This document shows positions 1-9,218 of a DNA stretch of 64,000 nucleotides, piece after piece. The DNA comes from Laguncularia racemosa. Its lineage: Eukaryota > Streptophyta > Magnoliopsida > Myrtales > Combretaceae. Numbering within the stretch: position 1 is the stretch's first letter; every line of letters starts with the position of its first letter. The notes below the pieces were generated by a model. That model saw only the letters and a list, made by a program, of their open reading frames with translations, was not told where the DNA came from and made no database searches. The stretch is taken from contig JBBMOL010000082.1 in the NCBI GenBank assembly GCA_037954665.1, positions 1,550,001-1,614,000 of the forward strand. The letters run 5' to 3'. The translations under genes were made by a program, and so were the position numbers.

Positions 1-163
1 ACCAATAGAAACATTGTACTTAGTAATCCTTTATAAAAAGAATCTTTATCAACATTAGTATTAAAAAAAAAAAAAAAGAAGCATAGCCTTTACTCCAATG
101 ACTTAAGAAACTAAGTTAAGAGTATCCAATCTTGAATGTTAGTGTGAGGAAGAGTCCATAGGA
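1..163 (+). mobile_element. Element O, left part: fragment of an Athila-like 3' internal region
   Basis: Non-coding. It matches the 3' untranslated internal region of element A around 12660-12810, including the block reading ttactccaatgac, the gagttaagagtatccaa block and the agtgaggaagagtcc block. It continues after the hAT insertion at 18629-18677 (aaaacctggtcactta...). It is therefore the oldest layer of this nest. No LTR of this element is in the window. A poly-A tract lies at about 64-77. Confidence 0.8.
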
Positions 164-171
164 GTCCCTTT
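164..171. repeat. hAT target-site duplication, left copy
   Basis: The 8-bp sequence gtcccttt is repeated at 18621-18628. Elements of the O/A family read continuously across this point (gtccctttaaaacc at about 12809), so removing the insertion and one copy restores the host sequence. An 8-bp duplication is diagnostic of hAT transposons. Confidence 0.88.
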
Positions 172-184
172 TCGGGCTGGTAAT
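172..184 (+). repeat. hAT left terminal inverted repeat
   Basis: Reads tcgggctggtaat and pairs imperfectly with the right end (tagacccggtaat on the reverse strand, 18608-18620). The inner six bases ggtaat match exactly. The boundary could shift by 1 bp because of ambiguity with the target duplication. Confidence 0.7.
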
Positions 185-501
185 TGCGGGGCGGGTCCAC
201 GGGTTGACCCGCCCAGCCTACAAAAAAATGCGAGGTGGGCAAAAAAATTTGACCTATAGAAGCTGTAGGCCATTTTGGCCTGCGCCCGCTTGATCCGTAG
301 GGTGGGGCGGGCAGTTCCCGTGGGCGCAGGCCAACCCGCTCGAAAAAAAAAATTCCTGTACTGTGCTGTGCTGGACGACGTGATGACTAACGATGACGAC
401 ATAACGACTGACAACGAGACAACGTCGATGCCGCCGCCAATTGAAATGACGAGACAGGACAACACCGCGGGCTTTAGACTTCGGCGATGGCTAGAACTTC
501 T
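185..501 (+). repeat. hAT left subterminal region
   Basis: GC-rich gggcggg/gcccgc motifs occur at about 188-335, then non-coding sequence up to the 130-bp tandem repeats. Open frames on both strands here are low-complexity products of the subterminal repeats, with no recognisable domain. Confidence 0.55.
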
Positions 502-637
502 GGCTTCTGCAAGTCCTACTCTGCAGTCCGCACTCGGCACTCCGCACTTGACATAAACACTGCTTCCTCAAACAGCACCGTCGCAAATCGCACTCCGCAG
601 CTCGACCTCGACAGGACAGACAGCACCTTCCGGCTTC
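502..637 (+). repeat. 130-bp tandem repeat, first copy
   Basis: A unit running from ggcttctgcaagtcctac to cagcaccttcc. Two more copies follow after retrotransposon A, with starts at 14894, 15024 and the end at 15154, each 130 bp apart. A inserted exactly at a repeat boundary (gcttc). The units contain many gcagtccgcactc-like pieces. The array belongs to the hAT 5' non-coding region. Confidence 0.8.
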
Positions 638-846
638 TGATAAAGGCATATTTTACTCATAATTCCTTAATCAATTTGCAAGTATTCATTATTGATTTTA
701 GAGAAATCACAAGGAAATGGTACTTAATCATGTTTATTTTTACATTTCAAATGTTGGAGGACTTTAAGTTCAAAGGTTAATCAATTTGGAGAGATTGCAT
801 ACAAATTGAAGCATGAAAAGATTGAAGGATGGCAAAGGAAAAATCA

Positions 847-1020
847 AGGTTGCCGGCCTTTAAAAGAGCAGCCTACTTTGGAGCTCCGCTGGCCATTTAG
901 GCCGGCAAAATAACATTTAAAGCCGCCGGCCTTTATGGCCGACTTTCCATGCAACATCGCCGGCCTATATGGCCGGCTTAAATGAACGCTGTCGGCCTTA
1001 GGCCGGCCTTGGGCCGGTCT
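847..1020 (+). promoter_or_regulatory. GCCGGC palindrome island in element A U3
   Basis: A GC-rich stretch in AT-rich surroundings with repeated gccggcc, ggccggc and ccggcggc-like palindromes separated by about 30-40 bp. It ends about 30 bp before the likely TATA box. Equivalent islands sit at 13622-13790 (3' LTR) and about 59908-59995 (element G), the latter with fewer units. The promoter role is inferred from position. Confidence 0.6.
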
Positions 1021-1052
1021 TATTTTGATTGCATCTCCTCACCTCCCCTTGC

Positions 1053-1061
1053 ATATATATA
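1053..1061 (+). promoter_or_regulatory. Element A TATA box
   Basis: tatatatag follows a pyrimidine-rich stretch and the GC island, well inside the LTR, where the U3 core promoter is expected. The same context occurs in element G at 60030-60038. Confidence 0.55.
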
Positions 1062-1659
1062 GGTCCAAGGTCGATCTGTAGGGGATCTTTGGTCAATTTT
1101 TCTTGTTCTTAAAGTAGTTTTAACCTAGTTTTAAGGGAGAATTGTGGATATCAAATCTTGGAGAAAACTTTGTGATCTTGGTCGAGATTATCATCCTTTG
1201 TGAAGGATTTGTGGAGTGCCTTGCAATTAAGGTTTTATTTGTACTGTTGAATTGGTGATTTCTGAACTTTATCTCTTATATGCAATTCAAGTATTTGATC
1301 CAACTATTGAATATGATTTCTGTTGCACTAATCTCCTTGAATCATAATCATGTCTTTATCTCCATGAATTGCTAAGTCTTTTCCTTGGGAAATTGGATGA
1401 AACCCTAGAATGTTAAAAGGATAATTGTAGCCATGTTATATGATTAGGAATTATTAGGATTATTCATGATTGCTGATAGAGCCATTTTATACTTAATCTT
1501 TATAGTGAAAATTGTGTTAATTCATTATTGATTTTATAGAAATCATAAGGAAATGGTACTTAATTCTATTATGGTGATAAATCAGGTTAAATGGAGTCAA
1601 GGATGTTAATTCAAGTAAATTAGAGAAGTTATCTATAACTTGGATCAAGACAAGGATTT

Positions 1660-2090
1660 AAACCGCCGGAGGGAAGTACATGGGCGTGTAATTGAAGTAC
1701 ACGGCCGTGTACTTGGTTTTGAATCAACAGGAAGATACACGGTTGAAATATACGTCCGTGTATTGGAAGCACGGTTTGAGGCACGGCCATGGTGCAAACC
1801 GTGTTACACGCTGGACAAGAAGGCGGAAATGTGGACTTTCAACAGAGAGAGACACGGCTTAGGGCATGGTCGTGGTGGCAGCCATGGGAGAAACCATGCT
1901 TGGAGCCGTGGTGGAAGCTAGACATGCCAAGGAGAAGAAATTGTGGAACTTTGACAGAGGATGGACACGATTGAAAATCTAGCCGTGGGTGGAGCCGTGG
2001 TACACACTGGACACGGAAGATGATATGTGAATTATGAACAGAGGAAGGCACGGCTTTACCCACGGCCGTATGGTAGGGCGTGCCAGACAG
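1660..2090 (+). promoter_or_regulatory. CACGGCCGTG palindrome array in element B U3
   Basis: Repeated cacggccgtg-type palindromes, including the 16-bp perfect palindrome gtacacggccgtgtac at about 1697-1712. Later units share an aacagaggaNgacacgg core about 85 bp apart. The array is about 90 bp upstream of tataaatag. The 3' LTR copy is at about 7010-7420. Confidence 0.7.
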
Positions 2091-2179
2091 ACGAAGATTC
2101 ACTTCTCGAAATCTATTTGGAAAAGGAAAGATATTTTCGTATCTTGCTAGCAAAAGATCACATGCCATCCCTCTAACAA

Positions 2180-2188
2180 TATAAATAG
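2180..2188 (+). promoter_or_regulatory. Element B 5' LTR TATA box
   Basis: tataaatag followed by aaccaaccctagagg. The identical site is at 7514-7522 in the 3' LTR, and it is conserved in the D LTRs on the minus strand. Position in the LTR suits a U3/R promoter. Confidence 0.65.
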
Positions 2189-3113
2189 AACCAACCCTAG
2201 AGGGTGAGGACAACTTTGAATCTTTTAATCTGGAATCTTTGGATCATCTTAAAGGCAGAGCAGGCAACAAGGTTCATCATGTCTCTACTTTTTATTTTCT
2301 TTTTATTGATGAACATGAGTAGCTAAGCTACTTTTCTAGCCAAAGGGTCATAAATGTTTAATTCTCTACGAATTATGAGGTCTAATTGACTTGTATTTAT
2401 TCTATTCTTTGTTTTTGGATATTCATATATCTTCTGATTGTTTTGTCATTATTATCTTTGTTGATTGGTATGAATAGAGCTCTTCTACTCAATTAGCAAG
2501 TTAATATATTGTCAACTAGCACGTCAAATCCATAATTGTTTGATTGTTCTAGTCTCAGTGACACAATAACATGTTTGGTTATAAAATAGATGATCGAATT
2601 CATGTTATGGAGGTGTGTGATCATGTTTAAATAGGTTATCTTATAATCTACTGGCATGAATTGGTGGTCTCTCTAGTTTTTAATGCTATTGGTAGATTAA
2701 ATCCTAAGCGCTTGTCTGGGGTTGTCTAATCGATAAGAGAAATAATCAAAGAGCTTCTCTTGGTTATCGAGGAAGTACGGAGAGATAGGTTGTCAGAGCT
2801 TGTTAATAACCATAACCAGTTTATCTAGGAATAAATATAGAAAACATTTGCATCGATGATCAATTCCTTGAATTAAACTATCTTGATTCCTTTGGCTAGG
2901 CTTTTATCAATATACGATTCTATTATCTTGCTTCGACCTTATTTTGATTCATAAACAAAACCCCCCCTCGTTTTCTTTTCATCTTTATGCCCTTTGAATA
3001 GAAATATCTTTAACCAATCCCTGTGGATTCGACCCTACTCATCACTATATGCAAATCATATAATTGTCTAGGAGTAGGTTTTATTTTTGTTAGATTCGAC
3101 ACCCATCAAATTT

Positions 3114-3131
3114 TGGCGCCGTTGCCAGGGA
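3114..3131 (+). other. Element B primer-binding site (tRNA-Asp)
   Basis: tggcgccgttgccaggga matches the complement of the plant tRNA-Asp 3' end at 17 of 18 positions (expected tggcgccgttgccgggga). It begins 5 nt after the LTR. tRNA-Asp priming is usual for Athila-type elements. Confidence 0.85.
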
Positions 3132-3159
3132 TTGGTGTCAAATTTATTTCTATTCTTGT

Positions 3160-5428
3160 ATGACTCGTTCTTCTCAGACAAGTGAACTAACTTATAACCC
3201 GGAGATTGAGAAGACTCTAAAGAGGCTGCGACAAGAAGCTAGATCATCCACTAGACTGAACTTAGCATCGGATTTGTCTGATTCATCCCTTAATTTAGAA
3301 AAAGAAGACGATATGGCAAATCTCGAGAGAACCTTAAGGGAGTTGGCTGCGCCGGATGTGAATCAACAACCACTTTGTATTCACTACCCCGAACTAGCCG
3401 TGGAATTCGAGTTAAAATCTAGGTTGATACATCTGCTACCCACCTTTCATGGTCTTGAGAATGAAGATCCTCATAAACATTTGAAAGAGTTTCATATAGT
3501 GTGTTCTAGTATGAGGCCGCAAGGGATAACCGACGATCAAATCAAGCTACGTGCTTTCTCGTTTTCTTTAAGTACTAAAGCTAAAGATTGGTTGTTTTAT
3601 TTGCCTCCAGGTTCTATAACCACATGGACTGATATGGTGAGACTCTTCTTGGACAAATTCTTCCCCGCATCCAGAGCCGCTGGTATAAGAAGAGAAATTT
3701 GTGGTATAAAACAGAGGGACACCGAGACTCTTCATGAGTATTGGGAGAGGTTCAAGCAACTGTGTGCAAGCTGCCCATAACATGGGATATCTGAACAACT
3801 CCTCATGCAATATTTTTATGAAGGCCTACTTCCGATGGAGAGGAAGATGATGGATGCTGCAAGTGGAGGCGCCATAGTAAACAAAACCCCTGGTCAAGCT
3901 AGGGAATTGATCTCCATTATGGCTGCCAATTCGCAACAATTTGGGTATAGGCATGATACATCTTCAAGGAAGGTAAATGAGGTAAGTGTGTCTAACCTTA
4001 AACATCAAATTTCTAATCTATCCTCCCTTGTGCAGCAGCTAGCTCTTGGAAATACCCAGCAGGTGAAGGCTTGTGGAATTTGTGCTGCTCCTAATCATCC
4101 AACCGACATGTGCCCCACATTGCAAGATGACAACCATGAACACACCAATGCTGTAGGCGGATTTCCAGGACAACCGCAGAGGAAGTATGATCCCTATTCA
4201 AATACTTACAATCCCGGATGGAGGGATCATCCTAACTTCCGATATGGCAATAACCCTCAACATTTCCAACAATTCCAGCCTAAGCCATCACACCAAGTAC
4301 CCCAAGCTCCTTCCACTTCAGGTATGTCTCTTGAGGACATTGTTAAGTCTCTTGCTGTTAATACAAAACAATTTCAGGAGGAAACAAAGCAGAGCATTCT
4401 AAACTTGGAGAATCAGGTAAGCCAACTTGCTTCTGTTGTCAATAGGTTAGAAACTCAAGGTAAGTTACCTTCTCAAACTATTACAAACCCGAAGCAAAGC
4501 GTTAATGCAATTACCTTGAGAAGTGGAACAGAATTGCAGGGATCAAATAAGAAAGGACATCCGTCTAATCTTGAGGAAGAGACCAAGAAAGAGATTTCGA
4601 CTCCGAGCTAGCAGGGCAACCAGATTAGCAAGTCTCTAGCTGAGCCATCAACGGTCACATTGATACCACCTCCTTTCCCCTCTAGATTGGCGAAATCCAA
4701 GAATGAAGCGGAAGAAAAAGAGATTCTGGAAACTTTTCACAAAGTCGAGGTAAATATTCCTTTGCTTGATGCAATTAAGCAAATATCGCGCTATGCTAGA
4801 TTTCTCAAAGACTTATGCACTAACAAAAGGAAGCTGAAAGGCAATGAAAAGATTAGTGTGAGTGAAAATGTTTTAGCTATTATTCAGAAGAAGCTTCCTC
4901 CTAAATGTAAGGACCAAGGTATGTTCGCCATTCCTTGCAAAATAGGTAATCTTGGAATCGCTAAAGCCATGTGTGATCTAGGAGCTTCTATCAATGTCAT
5001 GCCTTTGTCTATTTATCAATGTTTAAATGTTGGTCCTTTGAAGGAAACGAGTGTTTATTGTTCAACTTACTGACAGGTCCAATGTTTATCCTGAGGGAGT
5101 TTTAGAGGATGTTTTAGTTCAAGTCAATGGGTTGGTTTTTCCTGCTGATTTTTATGTGCTTGACATGGACGATAGTGATCCTCATACTTCATCACTAATA
5201 TTATTAGGGCGACCATTCCTTAAGACTTCTAAAACGAAAATTGATGTAAATGATGGCACCCTCACTATGGAATTTGATGGTGAAGTGATTAAATTTAATA
5301 TTTATGATGCCATGAAACATCCTAACGATATCTCTCCTGTTTTTGTTGCGGATGTTATTAACCCATCACCACAGGCACCAAGGCTGAAATCAAAATCCTT
5401 ATCTGAACATCTAGCCAGGAATGTCTAG
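3160..5428 (+). pseudogene. Element B gag-protease polyprotein, degraded
   Basis: One frame from the ATG at 3160. The first ~205 codons form the capsid-type Gag domain (motifs FPFSLxxKAKDWL and LDKFFPxSRxAxIRREI). A cysteine-bearing segment CGICAAPNHPTDMC follows, then a linker rich in Q/N/P, then an Athila-type aspartic protease with DLGASINVMP and a LLGRPFL flap/C-lobe motif. Breaks: TAA at 3778-3780, TAG at 4609-4611 (CAG in D), and a 1-bp insertion near 5053 that shifts the protease frame. The frame ends 5426-5428 about 40 residues after the protease; no polymerase follows. Gag would form the particle and the protease would cleave it. The start agrees with D (37750). Confidence 0.85.
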
Positions 5429-5453
5429 CCAAAGACGTTAAAGAAAGGCGCTT

Positions 5454-5471
5454 CATGGGAGGCAACCCATG
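5454..5471 (+). other. Post-stop hairpin motif, element B
   Basis: catggg-aggcaa-cccatg forms a 6-bp stem with a 6-nt loop, 25 nt after the final stop codon. The same hairpin follows the last stop in D (35441-35458), G (63965-63982, with compensatory stem changes tatggg/cccata) and, decayed, in A (about 11952-11969). Function is unknown. Confidence 0.7.
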
Positions 5472-6793
5472 TCAAAAAAAAAAAAAAAACAGTTTTAATT
5501 TGTTTTGCTTTAGTTTTGTTTTTTTTTAGTTTTGTTTTGATTTGATTTTCGTGTAGTTTTGAACTCTTTGGATCAGCTGCAGCAAGGATACACATAATCA
5601 GATGACACTTTCCAGAGCTTAAAGGGAGAACTCCAATACTAGGGAAGTACCAGTATTTCCTTTCTCTTATCCTCTAATGTTCCTTGAGTTGTTCATTCCT
5701 CTTTTATTGTGCTGAATTTGGAACAGTGAGGACACTGTTTAAGCTAAGTGTGGGGGAGAGGATAATACAATATAGAGAATAGAGAACTAACTTATACTCT
5801 GAATGTTTGTCCTTAAGCAATTTTAAGCTAAAAATTTTTCAACATTATCATGACATATAGAGATTGTACTAAGTGTTGTAATAAGCATCTATAAAATGTG
5901 AAATTGACTTGTTCAAATGTTTTACTCACCCACTGTTGTGATTAGAATACATGGTTAAAATTAAGTAGTGAAATCTTTAAGAAACAAATTTACCTTGTAT
6001 TTAGCTTTAGAATTGGAAGTCTAAGAGTAAGTCGAGTCCCTAAATGAAAAATAAACAAGTTTACTTCTAGGTTATATTAGCTACTGTATACTCTTTGAAG
6101 TTGTTTGTAAAGCAATCATAACACTTAGTGAAAAAAAAAAGAAAGAATCAAGCATAGCCATTACTCCAATGATTCAACTAATTGAGTTAAGAGTATTCAA
6201 ACTTGAATGTTAGAGTGAGGAAGAGTCCGTAGGGGTATCCTAAAACCTGGTCACTTGAGTGATGAGCTCAGGATGTGCCGACTCAATAAACTCACTATAA
6301 CGATAAGGGCGAAAAAGGCAAAAGTTCATGAAAAGAAGCGGGCAAAAACCCGTCAAAATAGATGCTTGAATAGATCAAAAGAACATGAATGTAAACATTC
6401 ATTGAATAAAACAAGACGTATAAAAGGGAGAATATCTAGCAAAGAGCTTATACCATATGCTTTTACTTTATACTGCAAGGATTATATGCTTGATAATATC
6501 CAATGAAATTTAATTGGGTCTTTTTCCTTAGTGGATTAAGTATTTACTTTTGGAATAAAAATTCTTTTGCTAAATATGAGGATTAAAGTTTGTTTTGTTT
6601 AGATTAGCTATTAAATTTTGTCCATGGTAATTTGATCACAGGAAACCAGTTTGGTTGAAGTAGTAGACATTAAAATTACAAGTCATGAATTACAAATGAA
6701 TAGATGCTTGGAATGATGAAAAGAAAGTTTGTATAATCTATGACAGATTTCTCAATTGATTTGATTCAATTGCTTGAGGACAAGCAAGAGTTT
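5472..6793 (+). other. Element B 3' non-coding internal region
   Basis: About 1.3 kb without a supported gene. It contains blocks shared with A, D and O: cccactgttgtgatt (about 5930), ttactccaatga, agagtattcaaacttgaatg, and cctggtcacttgagtgatgag followed by atgtgccgactcaat. No env-like frame was found. An 83-codon frame at 6255-6506 is not preserved in D and is probably not a gene. Confidence 0.65.
5723..5764 (+). other. Internal polypurine-tract-like module, element B
   Basis: Hairpin acagtg-agga-cactgt (5723-5738) overlaps gaggaca, which is followed 11 nt later by aagtgtgggggagagg. The true 3' PPT has the same gaggaca-N11-aagtgtggggga arrangement (6776-6805). It may be a second plus-strand primer; this is inference. 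Confidence 0.6.
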
Positions 6794-6808
6794 AAGTGTG
6801 GGGGAATT
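6794..6808 (+). other. Element B 3' polypurine tract
   Basis: aagtgtgggggaatt directly precedes the 3' LTR (TG at 6809). gaggaca lies 11 nt upstream. This is the expected plus-strand primer position. Confidence 0.8.
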
Positions 6809-8441
6809 TGATAGAGCCATTTTATACATAATCTTTATAGTATAAATTGTGTTAATTCATTATTGATTTTATAGAAATCATAAGGAAATGGTACTTAATT
6901 CTATTATGGTGATAAATCAGGTTAAATGGAGTCAAGGATGCTAATTCAAGTAAATTAGAGAAGTCATCTACAACTTGGATCAAGACAAGGATTTACACCG
7001 CCGGAGGGAAGTACATGGGCGTGTAATTGAAGTATACAACCGTGTACTTGGTTTTGAATCAATAGGAAGATACAAGGTTGAAATACACGGCCGTGTATCG
7101 GAAGCACGGTTTGAGGCACGGCCATGGTGCAAACCGTGTTACACACTGGACAAGAAGGCGGAAATGTGGACTTTCAACAGAGAGAGACACGGCTTAGGGC
7201 ACGGCCGTGGTGGCAGTCGTGGGAGAAACCATGCTTAGAGCCGTGGTGGAAGCTAGACGTGCCAAGGAGAAGAAATTGTGGAACTTTGACAGAGGATGAC
7301 ACGGTTGAAAATCTAGCCGTGGGTGGAGCCGTGGTACACACTGGACACGGAAGATGATACGTGAATTATGAACAGAGGAAGGCACGGCTTGACCCACGGC
7401 CGTGTGGTAGGGTGTGCCAGGTAGACGAAGATTCACTTCTCGAAATCTATTTGGAAAAGGAAAGATATTTCTGTATCTTGCTAGCAAAAGATCACATGCC
7501 ATCCCTCTAACAATATAAATAGAACCAACCCTAGAGGGTGAGGACAACTTTGAATCTTTTGATCCGGAATCTTTGGATCATCTTGGAGGCAGAGCAGGCA
7601 ACCGGGTTCATCATGTTTCTACTTTTTATTTTTGTTTTATTGATGAACATGAGTAGCTAAGCTACTTTTCTAGCCAAAGGGTCATAGATGTTTAATTCTC
7701 CACGAATTATGAGGTCTAATTGACTTGTATTTATTATATTCTTTGTTTTTGGATATTCATATATCTTCTTATCGTTTTGTCATTATTATCTTTGTTGATT
7801 GGTATGAATAGAGCTCTTCTACTCAATTAGCAAGTTAATATATTGTCAACTAGCACGTCAAATCCGTAATTGTTTGATTATTCTAGTCTCAGTGACACAA
7901 TAACATGTTTGGTTATAAAATAGATGATCGAATTCATGTTATGGAGGTGTGTGATCATGTTTAAATAGGTTATCTTATAATCTACTGGCATGAATTGGTG
8001 GTCTCTCTAGTTTTTAATGCTATTGGTAGATTAAATCCTAAGCGCATGTCTGGGGTTGTCTAATCGATAAGAGAAATAATCAAAGAGCTTCTCTTGGTTA
8101 TCGAAGAAGTACGGGGAGATAGGTTGTTAGAGCTTGTTAATAACCATAACCAGTTTATCTAGGAATAAGAATAGAAAACATTTGCATCGATGATCAATTC
8201 GTTGAATTAAACTATCTTGATTCCTTTGGCTAGGCTTTTATCAATATACGATTCTATTATCTTGCTTCGACTTTATTTTAATTCATAAACAAAACCCCCC
8301 TCGTTTTCTTTTCATCTTTATGCCCTTTGAATAGAAATATCTTTAACCAATCCCTGTGGATTCGACCCTACTCATCACTATATGCAAATCATATAATTGT
8401 CTAGGAGTAGGTTTTATTTTTGTTGGATTCGATACCCATCA
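6809..8441 (+). repeat. Element B 3' LTR
   Basis: 1,633 bp, nearly identical in layout to the 5' LTR: TGATAGAGCC start, three-unit cacgg minisatellite at about 7010-7420, TATA at 7514-7522, ACCCATCA end. The CACGGCCGTG palindromes are better preserved here than in the 5' copy at some sites. Confidence 0.92.
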
Positions 8442-9111
8442 ATTGCAATTCCTTTGATTTCAATTATAATTGGTCTTTGATTATAATTGTTAGAAATCCT
8501 TTTGATACGGGAGTTGATTAGGATTTGTTAGGAATTCTTAATTAAACTGATTGTCAATACGGGAGTTGCGATAATTGGTTTAATTAGAGTTTATGGAGGG
8601 CGCAATGCAATGTTTCTTGTTAATTAATCACTAAGGGATTAGGGTTAATTGATTTAGGGCATTAGTTATTTGTAGCATCGAGAGGTGTATGAACATAATT
8701 TTGATTCCCTGGTTAATTGGAGACGCGGAAGCTGACTAATTGGTTTAAGGTTAACTTCCCTAAAAAGGATTTTCTCAACTCACTTGAATAACCTTATAAC
8801 CACTAGTTAATATAACATGGTAGCAGTTTGATTAACAAATCTAGGGTGAATTCTAATTTCCCTCGTTCATAATTGATAGATTCTTCATAAAATTCTCCTT
8901 ATTTGCTTTAAGTTAAATTTTTAGCTTAGACATTTCAAACCCCCTTTTTTAATCACCTAGATATTGATAAGAATTGCCATAGGTCTAGGACTCTATTAGT
9001 TCCTCGAGGGATCGACAACCTTTCTTTTCACCACTCTAGTACTTGATACGACTAGTGCACTTGTTGCTATTGCACTTTTATTTTATATACATTCTGAGCG
9101 TATCAAGTTTT

Positions 9112-9129
9112 TGGCGTCGTTGCTGGGGA
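9112..9129 (+). other. Element A primer-binding site (tRNA-Asp, mutated)
   Basis: tggcgtcgttgctgggga differs from the tRNA-Asp complement at two positions, both C>T. The intact sequence is present in element G at 61117-61134. It lies 6 nt after the LTR. Confidence 0.8.
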
Positions 9130-9218
9130 ACTAATAGATATTAGATTTCGTAGTTCTGTTGGTAGTCTAGGTGCAATTTTACGTTTTTCTTGGCTTTTGG
9201 TCTCTTTCCAGGTGTTAC

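Larger units (their letters stand above)
1474..3108 (+). repeat. Element B 5' LTR
   Basis: Starts TGATAGAGCCATTTTATAC and ends GATTCGACACCCATCA. It carries a degenerate minisatellite of ~85 bp units full of cacgg/ccgtg motifs (about 1660-2090) just before the TATA box. Three units are present here against four in the element D LTRs. Confidence 0.92.
1474..8441 (+). mobile_element. Element B: Athila/Tat-like LTR retrotransposon with gag-pro only
   Basis: 6,968 bp, TG...CA bounded, with target duplication attgc at 1469-1473 and 8442-8446, inserted in the 5' LTR of A. LTRs are 1,635 and 1,633 bp. It has a tRNA-Asp PBS, one degraded gag-pro frame, a conserved hairpin after the last stop codon, a second PPT-like module and a 3' PPT. 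There is no reverse transcriptase, RNase H or integrase. The youngest layer of this nest by position. A relative (D) lies at 32205-39520. Confidence 0.92.
638..9105 (+). repeat. Element A 5' LTR, interrupted by element B
   Basis: LTR parts are 638-1473 and 8447-9105 (about 1,495 bp in total), starting TGATAAAGGCA and ending GAGCGTATCA. Removing B (1474-8441) and one attgc gives a sequence collinear with the 3' LTR at 13411-14893. A GCCGGC palindrome island lies at 847-1020, followed by a TATA box. Confidence 0.9.

Noticed and set aside
1660..2090. CRISPR-like regular repeats
   Set aside because: Units are degenerate, without constant direct repeats and unique spacers, and lie in plant LTRs.
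3114..3131. tRNA-like sequence
   Set aside because: Only the 18-nt complement of a tRNA 3' end, i.e. a primer-binding site; no tRNA fold around it. The same holds for the initiator-Met sites.
6255..6506. 83-codon basic frame in the B 3' region, considered as an accessory or env-like gene
   Set aside because: In D the matching region (34446-34628) has a different start and end and the frame is not kept; similarity is at the DNA level as with the other non-coding blocks.
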